Below are positions 52,589 to 61,548 of a stretch of 64,000 nucleotides of DNA, one piece after another. Source of the stretch: QKMZ01 sp012965515 (lineage in GTDB: Bacteria; Cyanobacteriota; Vampirovibrionia; Obscuribacterales; Obscuribacteraceae); assembly GCA_937879965.1 (NCBI GenBank), contig CALFMP010000041.1, positions 79,787 through 143,786 of the forward strand, read 5' to 3'. Position 1 is the first letter of the stretch, and every line of letters begins with the position of its first letter. Position numbers and translations under genes: made by a program. Below the pieces are notes generated by a model, which saw only the letters and a list, made by a program, of their open reading frames with translations, did not search any database and was not told the origin of the DNA.

Positions 52589-53281
52589 TCAATCACGAAA
52601 TTGCAATCGCTCTTTTTCAACTTTGTAGCCCATGCCTTTTACGTTTACGATTATCGACTCTTCACCTTCTACATCAAGTTTGCTTCGCAATCTCTTGATC
52701 GTTTGCCAGACCGCGGCTTCCGATGCATCGGATTCGGAACTCCACACATGCTCGAGCAGCGCCTCCGTATCAAAGCAATGGTCGGCGCGCCTTACTAAAA
52801 ATTCCAAAACTGCAAACTCTTTGGGCAAAAGCTTGAGCTTAACGCCCTTTCTCCGAACGACTTTGGAAGCAATATCTATTTCCAAATCACCGACAGTCAG
52901 ATTGCTTGGACAGTAATTGGCCGGGCGCCGCAAAAGCGCATTTAGACGGGAGGACAGCTCTCTAAAGTCAAACGGTTTGGTCAGATAATCATCGGCGCCG
53001 GAGGAAAACCCCTGCACACGGAAATCGACATCCGACTTACCGGTGAGCATCAAAACCGGCGTCACACCACCGATATCGCGAAACTGCTTCAGCACGTCAA
53101 TGCCTGCAATATCCGGAAGCATCCAGTCGAGGACTGCTACGTCATATGAATACAGTTTCAGTCGATCAAAGCCTTCCTGCCCTTCTGCCACGTGCTCTAC
53201 AACGTGCTGTGCATTTTCCAATTGTTCTTTTATCGATGCCGCCAATTGCTGATCATCTTCAATCAAAAGAATCTTGGCCAT
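52589..53281 (-). CDS. OmpR/PhoB-family response regulator (paralogue)
   Basis: A 230-residue regulator. The receiver has EDD at 8-10, Asp52 (VLDWMLPD), Thr in MLTGKS and Lys in TKPFD; the C-terminal winged helix ends MGYKVEKERL. ATG 53281 starts the usual AKILLIEDD strand. It is closely similar to the regulator at 13431 (for example LDWxLPDI-x-GI and GGADDYLTKPFD-like GADDYLTKPFD), so the two pairs are paralogous. Gene order is reversed: regulator first, kinase second. Confidence 0.94.
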   Translation of the reverse strand: MAKILLIEDDQQLAASIKEQLENAQHVVEHVAEGQEGFDRLKLYSYDVAVLDWMLPDIAGIDVLKQFRDIGGVTPVLMLTGKSDVDFRVQGFSSGADDYLTKPFDFRELSSRLNALLRRPANYCPSNLTVGDLEIDIASKVVRRKGVKLKLLPKEFAVLEFLVRRADHCFDTEALLEHVWSSESDASEAAVWQTIKRLRSKLDVEGEESIIVNVKGMGYKVEKERLQFRD

Positions 53282-53393
53282 TGTGCTTTTCCGACACGTT
53301 CCCGAAAGGTTAGTCGCTTCTGTTCCGGTCAATAATGACACAATCGAGATTATCTGCAAAGCTAAGGAAAGTCATGCAGAAGAACATATCAAG

Positions 53394-54149
53394 ATGAAAC
53401 CATTCTCCCGCCGCCGCCTGTCTTTTGCGATTCTGTGTTCAGCGGCCTCTGCGTGTCTGTGCCTTCCGGCATGGTCTCAGCCAAAAGTCGCATATTTGCA
53501 CCTGACACAAGCGCATCACGTGCTTGGCCCGCTCGATGTTTACGCATCCAACAGACTGTCAGTGCTAAGACTCAAGAAGATGGATTGCACGATATACATC
53601 GATGCCAGGCAGAAAGACCCAAACGTCACTCTGGTTAACTCAACCAGAAAGAGTTTCTTCCAAACCCCCCTTTCCAAATTCGAATACAGCCTTGTCACAA
53701 CCTTGGACACAATCTCTGATCTCGACTGGGAGCCAAAATTCTGGAAATTCTTCGGCAAAACCACTATCTGCGGATTTACGGCCGACGAGTACCGTTACAG
53801 AGGCACAGTGGGAATGTATGAACGTAAGCAGATGCCCTATTTGCCGGGCAAACGCGGCGAAACGACGGTCAAATCGCAAGTTATTTGCTTGCAAACCCCT
53901 CAGGTCACAAAGGCATTGTGCGACCTGCTCAAAAAGATGGAGCATCTGCCTGTGCTCGGAGGAATTCCTCTTATGATGGAAACGACCTATACAATCGGTC
54001 GCCCGCGCAATCAACTTGCCACGATAAAGATTGCTCTCGAGCAGCTGGATGAAATGAAGCTCCCCGACCTGACAAAGCATACAAAAGTCTCAAGGTCTTC
54101 AGAAATTTTCTACAGCAAAGTGAATGTCTTCGACCTCTTAGGAGATTGA
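53394..54149 (+). CDS. Hypothetical secreted protein (252 aa)
   Basis: ATG 53394 begins a signal peptide with Arg-rich start (FSRRRLSFAILCSAASACLCLPAWS). The mature protein has alternating strands (FEYSLVTTLDTISDLDWEPK) and several cysteines. It contains the ICGFTADEYRY segment seen in some DUF4412-like proteins, but the match is too loose to assign. It is divergent from the response regulator, with about 110 bases between starts. Confidence 0.65.
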   Translation: MKPFSRRRLSFAILCSAASACLCLPAWSQPKVAYLHLTQAHHVLGPLDVYASNRLSVLRLKKMDCTIYIDARQKDPNVTLVNSTRKSFFQTPLSKFEYSLVTTLDTISDLDWEPKFWKFFGKTTICGFTADEYRYRGTVGMYERKQMPYLPGKRGETTVKSQVICLQTPQVTKALCDLLKKMEHLPVLGGIPLMMETTYTIGRPRNQLATIKIALEQLDEMKLPDLTKHTKVSRSSEIFYSKVNVFDLLGD

Positions 54150-54313
54150 ATCGGCAATGGCGCACGATGGCGTTCACAACAGACGATTTAATGCTCTGAC
54201 CCAAAATTGACATAAGTACGCTCCAAAAAAGTTTCCTGCAATCAATATCGTGGAACCATCGGCAGCAACCAGCCGACTTGATTGGTTTTGAGGACGGCAG
54301 GAGGATTTTATAC

Positions 54314-55297
54314 ATGCTTACAAGAGCAGAAGCGACACAACAAGGAAAGAAATTTGCAGAGCAGTGGGATTCGGAAAAACACACGGTCTCGCAAGACAGC
54401 ATGAAAAATTTCGCCCAAGACCTAAACTCTTTTAACAGCCTGTCCGCGCCGCAAAAGAACTCTCTCAAATGGGCAGAACTGCAAGGAGCAACCGACGGTT
54501 TGATCAAACGAAATGTTCTACCCAATCTCGATGTTGCCGACGACAAGACAAATCTGCGCAACTGCCGAGTTGTCGGACTCACCGCAGATGGTGACAAAAA
54601 TCTGCAAAATGATGATCTGGTTATTGCCATTGGACGCAAACGAGACAATGCAACAAAGGCTGAGAACGTGGTCATACTGGGACAAGACGGGAAATTCTAC
54701 CAAGCACGCCAAGTCAAAAGCGGGTATGTAAGGTCGGATGTTCTTGTCGCGGAAAATGCAGCAGAACTCGAGCGCAAATACAACCGCGAAGGATTTGCTC
54801 CCCAAACTGGCGAACAAGAAAAATCGAAAGGAGCGCCAGAAACCCAGCCAGGCAAGCCGGAAACAAAGAAAGAAAAACAAGATGCCGACAAGGAAAAGAC
54901 AGAACCGGCACAAAAGCGACCAAGCGAAATCGCAGAAGATCAAAGTAATCGAGGTAATCCTGCCGATCTTGAAATCTTCAGAAAAGACTTGCGCTCGTTT
55001 CAAAAATACTCACCTTACAGCGATGAAACAGCACAACGCGAATTGGACAGACTGGCAAAGACGTACAGTGAACTCTCAAACGACCAACAGAAAACAGCAT
55101 TCCACGACATAGTTCAAAGCAATGATTACGTCTACAACGACGTCTGGTTGCGCGGATTCTTCGCTACTCGCCCCCAAATTGCAATTCAACGCGGGGAGGA
55201 TGGAACAATCAGATTCTCGGCAGGATGGACAGACGGCACCAGTCTTTTCCATCAACCGCGAAACCATCGAATCTTTTCTGAAAAATACGAGCTGTAG
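54314..55297 (+). CDS. Hypothetical protein with charged low-complexity centre
   Basis: A 327-residue protein. ATG 54314 has a strong AGGAGG about 9 bases upstream. Residues 1-155 form one apparent domain ending with a strand-rich KAENVVILGQDGKFYQARQV. Residues about 170-215 are a Lys/Glu/Pro/Gln-rich linker, followed by a helical C-terminal domain (LDRLAKTYSELSNDQQKTAF). No signal or membrane helix is present. Not recognised. It is convergent with the comEC-like gene and shares a hairpin with it. Confidence 0.65.
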   Translation: MLTRAEATQQGKKFAEQWDSEKHTVSQDSMKNFAQDLNSFNSLSAPQKNSLKWAELQGATDGLIKRNVLPNLDVADDKTNLRNCRVVGLTADGDKNLQNDDLVIAIGRKRDNATKAENVVILGQDGKFYQARQVKSGYVRSDVLVAENAAELERKYNREGFAPQTGEQEKSKGAPETQPGKPETKKEKQDADKEKTEPAQKRPSEIAEDQSNRGNPADLEIFRKDLRSFQKYSPYSDETAQRELDRLAKTYSELSNDQQKTAFHDIVQSNDYVYNDVWLRGFFATRPQIAIQRGEDGTIRFSAGWTDGTSLFHQPRNHRIFSEKYEL

Positions 55298-55326
55298 GAA
55301 ACCCAGCCCCTTCGAGAGACGCCGCC

Positions 55327-55351
55327 AGAGAAGCTGACAGTCAGCTTCTCT
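55327..55351. terminator. Bidirectional hairpin between convergent genes
   Basis: An 11-bp perfect stem AGAGAAGCTGA / TCAGCTTCTCT with loop CAG, placed between the stops of the genes at 54314 (plus) and 55368 (minus). There is no T-run on either side, so termination is likely but not certain. Confidence 0.55.
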
Positions 55352-55367
55352 TCGGTGCATCCATTGC

Positions 55368-57053
55368 TTAATCCCTCTTCTCGTTTTCTCTGTTTTCTAG
55401 GGCAGCGACCATTCGTGAATTCGCCTGCGCCTTCTGAAAAGACTGGACGTATTTCAACAGGCGAACCGAAATCAATATAAAAACCAAATAGTAAAGAAAA
55501 ACAACCCAGGCACCAATCTCTGGAAAACTGAGCACGGCCCATCGACATGATGAGAGGAGAGAAACTGCCCACACCAAAACCTTCAATGGCAGCGAGGCAA
55601 ACCAATCAAGCAGGGTCGCAAGAAGGAGGATTGGACCGCTAATCATTGTGCCCGCCGGGCAAAGCAACACCACCAAAGATGACGCAAAGCCTGCCACCGT
55701 AACTGGTGTCACAACCAAGGATGCCAACAGATTTGCCGGAAGAAAGAGCATTCCGACCTGCTTGAAATAGAAGAGCTGCAAAGGCAATACGCATGCTTGA
55801 GCAACGAAAACAGTCGCTAGACATTCCAGAACCAACCGCAGCCAACCACGAGATACACTCAACTTCAAAAGTTCTGAAACAGGAGAGACGATGAAAATGA
55901 TTCCAGAAACCGCCGTGTATGAAAGCTGAAATCCGGGATCGGCGACTGAAAGAGGATCGACGATAATGCTTATGAAAAGCGCGGCTCCAAGCAACCCGGC
56001 AATGTGTACACGCCTTCCCAAGCTGCTGCAACCGATCGCCAGTGCGCACATCAGGCTGGCTCTGACTACCGAAGAGCTGTTGCCTGCAAAAGCAACGAAG
56101 ACAGCCATCATAACGAAACTGAGGCAATTTCTCGGTATTGCAGAAAGCCCTAGAGTGCGGCAAACCCAGTGCGTAGAGAGCGTAACAATGGTCAAATTGA
56201 ATCCTGAAGCGGCAAGCACATGCGAGAGTCCGACACTTCTGAAGGATGCAAGCAGCTCTTCATTCACTCCTACGGCCCTTTCACCGAGCACCATAGCGGC
56301 CAGTAGAGAACCAATCTCCGTGCCAAGATTACTGATATGTGCAGCGATCAATCGACTGCGTTGCACTTCGATAAAGTCACAAAATGTCTCGCATATCCTC
56401 GATACCAAAGACAGACTGCTCTCTTGCGGTAAAAGAGAAAAGTAGCCGCCCCGCTCGAGATAACACAGACTGGTAATACCTAGGCGCTGCAAATAGACAG
56501 CGTACCCGCGTCGCCCGTTGCTTTCGAAATCGCTCAGCGAAGCCACTCTTACTGAACAACGGAAGCGTGCTTTGCGTGAGAGTTTATCTAACCAGGGCGC
56601 GTTTCTATGTATGAATAAGAGGGTGGCACCGTCACATTTTTCAACCGAGAATCGCCCTCTAAAGCGATTTCCGGCGTTTTTCACAGAGCATATCAAACGC
56701 ACATTCTTGCTGCTGCGCTGAGGAAGAATCGAGTCGACCTGTGCCTCTACGCACACGTGGCGACCGGCAAATCTTGCCAGATCCAAATCTCCTGCACGTG
56801 GCGTTCGCATACTCGTATAGATGAATCCGAACGCCGGCAGCAGCAGCAGAATTGAACACAGGAATACACTTGTTTGGTTTCTTAAGGAGATTGGCAGCTC
56901 AATGCTTTCCTCAGATAAAAACAAGGCGCCCAAGAGAGGTCCAGTGAGAGATGGAAAAATCACCAGGTGCCAGCTCTGAAAACACGCGGCAACAAGCGCG
57001 CCGACTGCGAACTGCAGAGACGCGAGCAATAGAAATACAGGGGGTGTGAGCAT
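55368..57053 (-). CDS. comEC: ComEC/Rec2-like DNA uptake channel, lacking the lactamase domain
   Basis: A 561-residue inner-membrane protein. An N-terminal external DUF4131-type region (about 85-185, with Cys pairs) is followed by the competence domain, including ERAVGVNEELLASFRSVGLSHVLAASGFNLTI, and about 8-10 membrane helices. ComEC carries single-stranded DNA into the cytoplasm during natural transformation. Typical ComEC proteins have about 750 residues with a C-terminal metallo-beta-lactamase domain; here the protein ends after the channel. ATG 57053 has GGAGG 4 bases upstream. The symbol is by family. Confidence 0.88.
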   Translation of the reverse strand: MLTPPVFLLLASLQFAVGALVAACFQSWHLVIFPSLTGPLLGALFLSEESIELPISLRNQTSVFLCSILLLLPAFGFIYTSMRTPRAGDLDLARFAGRHVCVEAQVDSILPQRSSKNVRLICSVKNAGNRFRGRFSVEKCDGATLLFIHRNAPWLDKLSRKARFRCSVRVASLSDFESNGRRGYAVYLQRLGITSLCYLERGGYFSLLPQESSLSLVSRICETFCDFIEVQRSRLIAAHISNLGTEIGSLLAAMVLGERAVGVNEELLASFRSVGLSHVLAASGFNLTIVTLSTHWVCRTLGLSAIPRNCLSFVMMAVFVAFAGNSSSVVRASLMCALAIGCSSLGRRVHIAGLLGAALFISIIVDPLSVADPGFQLSYTAVSGIIFIVSPVSELLKLSVSRGWLRLVLECLATVFVAQACVLPLQLFYFKQVGMLFLPANLLASLVVTPVTVAGFASSLVVLLCPAGTMISGPILLLATLLDWFASLPLKVLVWAVSLLSSCRWAVLSFPEIGAWVVFLYYLVFILISVRLLKYVQSFQKAQANSRMVAALENRENEKRD

Positions 57054-57192
57054 TTCCTCCTCCCCTTTCCGGTACTAGATTTACCTCAGCCAAATGGCCC
57101 TACTATTAGAAAACGTCGGCAAGAGGAAAAAAGTTCAATTCAGCACCTTAAAATTGAGAAGAGAGCAAAACCGAACCAGGAAGAGCGGAAAG

Positions 57193-57675
57193 ATGGCCAG
57201 CCGAGCAATGTCAAAAATACTGATTTTGACCGCGACTGCCTTTTCGCTTGCTGCTTCGGCTGTTTGCGCAAAAGCCTATCATCCGACAGCACGCGAGATG
57301 ATTAAGGGTGCCGAATTTATCGCGCTCGTTTCACTCGATGAGCCTGTCAAGCAAGAGACAATCGGAAAATGGACATACGGTGAAGTCTCCACTGCTCGCT
57401 TGAGCAAACAGATCAAGGGAAAACTTCCGGAGAAGTTCAAAATCTACTCGCGCGAGAATTTCAAGTGCGCTCAATGCTACTTTCCCAAAGGAGACAACCT
57501 GGTCTTTCTAAAAAAAGACCAAGACCTGTTTGTTGGTCAGGCATGGAACATCTCTTGCCTGCCGGTATCCGATCACAAAGTCGCTTGGTTCTCAAATCTC
57601 GATCTAAACAAAAGCGATTCGCAATCGAACCTCAACGATTGCATCAAACAAATTCAATCCGAACTGAAGAATTGA
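57193..57675 (+). CDS. Hypothetical secreted protein (160 aa)
   Basis: ATG 57193 (or 57208) starts a signal peptide (KILILTATAFSLAASAVCAKA). The mature protein, about 135 residues, has an FIALVSLDEPV strand and a CAQC motif (FKCAQCYFPKGDNLVFLKK), which might bind metal or form a disulfide. No family is recognised. It is divergent from comEC, with about 140 bases between starts, and convergent with the large gene at 57746. Confidence 0.65.
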   Translation: MASRAMSKILILTATAFSLAASAVCAKAYHPTAREMIKGAEFIALVSLDEPVKQETIGKWTYGEVSTARLSKQIKGKLPEKFKIYSRENFKCAQCYFPKGDNLVFLKKDQDLFVGQAWNISCLPVSDHKVAWFSNLDLNKSDSQSNLNDCIKQIQSELKN

Positions 57676-57745
57676 ATTGCCAAAGACGCAGCCACATAGG
57701 CGCCTCATGATTGAAGCTGGATTATCTGAGTTAGAGCGCTTCCGT

Positions 57746-60601
57746 TTAGTGACGAATTTGCAGCGGGTTGTACTTGCCTTGATTCATTTGCTTCTGGATA
57801 TTGCTAGGCAATTTCGCATTGATTTCCTGAGCAATTTGATAGAGCTGAGCAACGTCAGGATTGTTCGGATCGAGTTGGTGAGCACGAGCGATGCAATCGA
57901 GAGCACCGTCGAAACCACGCTGCTGACCTGTCATATCTAATGCCTGACGGCCTGAGTTTGTATCTCCGCCGAGCAACTGGGATGCGGATTTCGGGTCTCC
58001 ATCTTGCTTGGCGTAAGCGCTAGACAGGTAGATAGTGGCGAGATCGCGGAACAACTTGGCTTTGTAGCGGTTGTCTGTGGAATTCTGATTGGCTGCAATG
58101 GTGTTTCTGAGATCGACTTCGAGTTTAGCCATGTGCGTTGCATTCAGACCTTGCCCCCAATGTGCCAATTCCTTGACTGCCCCTGCCATATCGTGTTCGC
58201 CGTAAATCTTCGCTTCGTTAGCTTCGACGCGCTTCTTCACGTTGTCGATATCAGCAAGTTCAGATTGCTCGACTGTCTTGCCGGCGATTTCTTTGCCAAG
58301 GTTGTCTTGTACTTGTTTCTTGGCGTTATCTAAATTGATGCGGGCAATGATGAAGTCTCTGGCAGCTTTGCCGCCCAAATCGAGATTCTTGCCTTCCAAT
58401 AGATAGGTAGGCGTATCGGTGATGGTCGGAACGTGGGTTCCATGTCCCAGGCGCGACTCTGCAAATGCTGTGGTCAGAATTGCTGCGCCACGATTGGCTT
58501 CCAGCATGCTGCCAAACTGACTGGTCGGCTTGGTGAGCCATTCGGTGCGATAGACTTGAAGAGCAGCTTCGCCTCTTGCACCCTTGGTCTTACCGTTGCC
58601 TTCTTTGAAGACATTCGTCCAGGCCATAATGCCGTGCGATTCATCGCCGGCGCCGAGAGCGCCGAACTTATTGATAGCATCATTCATGGAGCCGTCGGTG
58701 CGACGCTTCGCATCTTCACCCAACAATTTGAATGCTTGGTCTTTCGTGTCCGACTGCGGCGCCGGATCGAGAATAGCGTTCTTAAGTCTGAATGCGGCCC
58801 AGGTGCCGGCCATGAGAGCGCCGCGCTTCCAGTTCAGTCCGGATTCCGTAGCGGCCTTCATCGGCAACAAGAATTCTGCACCGAGCAAGAGGGACTCGCC
58901 TGTGCTCTGACGGAAGTAGCGGCTGTATTTTGCCTGCTCGCCTTCCGGCAGGGATGCGCCGATCGTCTTACCGACAACCAGTGCACCGACGCTGGTTGCA
59001 ATCAGAGGTACTGTCTTTTTCGGTCCGGCCAAAAATGCCATAGGCACGAGAACTGAGTTGATGCTGTCGCCGATGCCATTGCCGTGGTTCTTACCGAAGA
59101 GCCACTTGTCGGCGTAGTGGTCGGCAATCATGACGGTGCCGGCAATACCAGCGCCTTTGATGAAGCTGGTTCCATAACGTCCGGCAGTTTCTTTGAACTT
59201 GCTCATGGCACTTACGTCTGCAACGCTGACGCCAGCTGCCTTTGCGGCTGTTTGATATTCTTGCAAGGCTGCCATTTCGCTGGCGGTGAAAAGTCCCTTT
59301 CCACCCGCTTCGGTCAAGCCCTTCTGAGCGTTGATTGCATCAGTGACGGTACGCAGTCTGGACGGCACCGCTTCGCTGGCTGCCACAACTGGATTCTTCG
59401 AATCAGCAAGGAATTGGAATGTATCATGGCGCAACTTGGCCGCTTGTTGAACAGCTGAATTGGCGTTGAAGGCATCAACAACACCGGTTTGGACCTTGCC
59501 GCTCTTAACCGTTTCTTCCAGCATTTCTATTTCGGCTGCTGTGAAGAAAGGCTTACTGCCAGCAGTGTTTGCTCCTTTTACAGTTTCTAGAGCTTCTGCA
59601 ATCGCGGTTCTGTTGCCTACTGACGAAGCCTTGGTGAACGGCTCCATCAACTTGGCTCTTTCGGTTGCTGTTTCGAGAGCTTCAATTGTCGGCGCGTGGA
59701 AGCCCTTCATCTTAGAGGCGAGACCATCAGCACCGTCGAGAGTCTTTCTAGCGAATTCCAGATCGGCTCTGTTCCATCTTGCCGGATCGTGGTTGTCCTG
59801 CCAGTAACGTACAGCTCTTTCTCTAAAGGTAGTCGGCTCTGCCTTCGCATCCAACTTAACGGTGCTGCCTACCTTATCCATAATCCAGGGCACGGTGTGA
59901 CGACCGACGATACCGCCCAAGCCGCCGGCGACCAGGTTGCCGCCCCAGCCGACTGTGTTGTAGTCGAGGGCTTGGTCTACGATTCTGCGCTTGTTCGCGA
60001 TATCTTGCTGCTGCGGCGTCAGATTTTGCTGACGGCCATCGCCGGTCTGCTGCTGCTGACCAGGTACATTGGCCGGTCTATCCCATGGATTGCCTTGAGG
60101 CTGCGCCGGTCTTCTAAGAGGTTGACCGGTCAGCGGATCGACTTCGCCACCATTATTTTGTCCTGGTTGAACGACTGGACGCTCTGGTGGTCTTTGTTGA
60201 TTGCCGTTCGGCGGCACTACAAGCGGCGAATCAGCGCCATATGGTTTTCTCCATTGCCCTTGCTGGTTCTGCGCTTGTGCTTGATCTTGTGGAGTTCCCT
60301 GTCTGTAAGTGGTGCCTACATCTCCGCCATATACCGCTCTCCACTGCCCATTATTGGCAGTACGCTGAGGATTCTGTACACCAGGATTGTAAGTCTGTTG
60401 AACGTCGCCGCCGTACACGGCACGACCGCTGTTGCCGTAAGGCTTTTCTACTTGCCCTGGTTGATACTGGGCTCTTTGATAATCGCTCGGCTGCAAATTG
60501 GCATCAGCCTGCAAGGACGCGTTGCGGGCTTGCGTCGCCGCATCGTCTTGGCTTGCAGCTGGCTGCAGCTCGTAAGGGTTGTACTCAAGTCCGCCACCCA
60601 T
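57746..60601 (-). CDS. Large Q-rich protein of unknown family (951 aa)
   Basis: ATG 60601 has GGAGG 8 bases upstream. Residues 1-200 are rich in Gln, Pro, Asn and Gly, with repeats of RAVYGGDV (near 60 and 95) and a related KPYGADS. Residues 220-260 and 490-570 contain Gly/Ala-rich hydrophobic segments (LVAGGLGGIVG, IKGAGIAGTVMIADHY, IATSVGALVVGKTIGASL) that may enter membranes. The C-terminal 150 residues contain TPR-like helices ending GFDGALDCIARAHQLDPNNPD. In overall style it resembles the 612-residue protein at 7468. No signal peptide; function unknown. Confidence 0.7.
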   Translation of the reverse strand: MGGGLEYNPYELQPAASQDDAATQARNASLQADANLQPSDYQRAQYQPGQVEKPYGNSGRAVYGGDVQQTYNPGVQNPQRTANNGQWRAVYGGDVGTTYRQGTPQDQAQAQNQQGQWRKPYGADSPLVVPPNGNQQRPPERPVVQPGQNNGGEVDPLTGQPLRRPAQPQGNPWDRPANVPGQQQQTGDGRQQNLTPQQQDIANKRRIVDQALDYNTVGWGGNLVAGGLGGIVGRHTVPWIMDKVGSTVKLDAKAEPTTFRERAVRYWQDNHDPARWNRADLEFARKTLDGADGLASKMKGFHAPTIEALETATERAKLMEPFTKASSVGNRTAIAEALETVKGANTAGSKPFFTAAEIEMLEETVKSGKVQTGVVDAFNANSAVQQAAKLRHDTFQFLADSKNPVVAASEAVPSRLRTVTDAINAQKGLTEAGGKGLFTASEMAALQEYQTAAKAAGVSVADVSAMSKFKETAGRYGTSFIKGAGIAGTVMIADHYADKWLFGKNHGNGIGDSINSVLVPMAFLAGPKKTVPLIATSVGALVVGKTIGASLPEGEQAKYSRYFRQSTGESLLLGAEFLLPMKAATESGLNWKRGALMAGTWAAFRLKNAILDPAPQSDTKDQAFKLLGEDAKRRTDGSMNDAINKFGALGAGDESHGIMAWTNVFKEGNGKTKGARGEAALQVYRTEWLTKPTSQFGSMLEANRGAAILTTAFAESRLGHGTHVPTITDTPTYLLEGKNLDLGGKAARDFIIARINLDNAKKQVQDNLGKEIAGKTVEQSELADIDNVKKRVEANEAKIYGEHDMAGAVKELAHWGQGLNATHMAKLEVDLRNTIAANQNSTDNRYKAKLFRDLATIYLSSAYAKQDGDPKSASQLLGGDTNSGRQALDMTGQQRGFDGALDCIARAHQLDPNNPDVAQLYQIAQEINAKLPSNIQKQMNQGKYNPLQIRH

Positions 60602-60902
60602 GTGCGAAACCTCCAGAAATCTCTCCAATCTTGCGCTGGGGGGGCGACTCGGCTCGCCCTGACACTGTAGACATATTAGAGGCGCCTCACCGCCGGAACA
60701 ATGCGTGTAATCCCCTGGGGCATGGGAGGATTCCCATCACCCATATTAACAATCGCTAATCAGGCGCACAAACCTAGTCAGGCTGGGCAATTGGAATTAG
60801 CCCGCCAAAGCTCGGGATACTCTATTTCGGATAAAAAACGCAGAGAAAATCGTTTCCACTGAAACGCCAGGCGATTATCAGCTAAAAACTTGAAACCTTG
60901 GC

Positions 60903-61478
60903 CTACTTGGCGCCGGCGGTGTTGTTCAGGTAATAGCGGCTGTGTGCTGCAGCAGGTTGCCCGTTGTATTTAGCATTCGGCTTGCGGTGATAGGGAGTAT
61001 TGCAGACTGCGGTACGTGTGAAGACCATCTGGGCTATAGACATGCCGGCGTGCAATCGCACAGGTCTGTTGCCCACATTGACTATCTCCAGAGTGATCTG
61101 TGCCGGAGGATGGCTAAAACCAGCATCGATAAATCCGGCAGTTACGTGAACCATGACGCCGAGCCGAGCGAGACTGGACTTACCGGTGAGCTGGCCGACA
61201 ATGTCGTCAGGAAGGCAAAACGCTTCCAAAGTCGCGCCAAGAATGAACTGTTGAGGCTTGATGACGATATCGTCATCGGTTACATGAACCAAACCATTGA
61301 GAACGGTTTCTGAGTCATACGGATCGATGATCTGGTCGGCGGCCTCATGCCAGGAGAATTTGTCAGCCAGACGGACATCATAAGAATTTGGTTGGATAAG
61401 CGCTTCGGAATAAGGCTCAATGATGAGCTTTCCTTCTGCTACTTCTTGCTTAATCTCATGATCAACCAGGATAGACAT
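60903..61478 (-). CDS. dcd: dCTP deaminase
   Basis: A 191-residue enzyme of the dUTPase/dCTP deaminase superfamily that converts dCTP to dUTP (or dUMP in bifunctional forms), feeding dTTP synthesis. Signatures: IIEPYSEALIQPNSYDVRL, LTGKSSLARLGVMVH, TAGFIDAGFSHPPAQITLEI (catalytic Glu) and LHAGMSIAQMVF. ATG 61478 has AGGGA 7 bases upstream; ATG 61481 is possible. It begins 70 bases after the stop of nrdJ on the same strand, so the two form a deoxynucleotide-supply unit. Confidence 0.94.
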   Translation of the reverse strand: MSILVDHEIKQEVAEGKLIIEPYSEALIQPNSYDVRLADKFSWHEAADQIIDPYDSETVLNGLVHVTDDDIVIKPQQFILGATLEAFCLPDDIVGQLTGKSSLARLGVMVHVTAGFIDAGFSHPPAQITLEIVNVGNRPVRLHAGMSIAQMVFTRTAVCNTPYHRKPNAKYNGQPAAAHSRYYLNNTAGAK

Positions 61479-61548
61479 CATCCGATCCCTCATCACTTGC
61501 TGTGGTTCTCCGGCGCAAAATCTGCTTTTTTCCAGCAGTCAGGCCTGT

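Noticed and set aside
59696..60670. 324-residue plus-strand open frame
   Set aside because: Antisense to the Q-rich large gene; its Leu/Ile/Arg-rich translation follows from the opposite strand.
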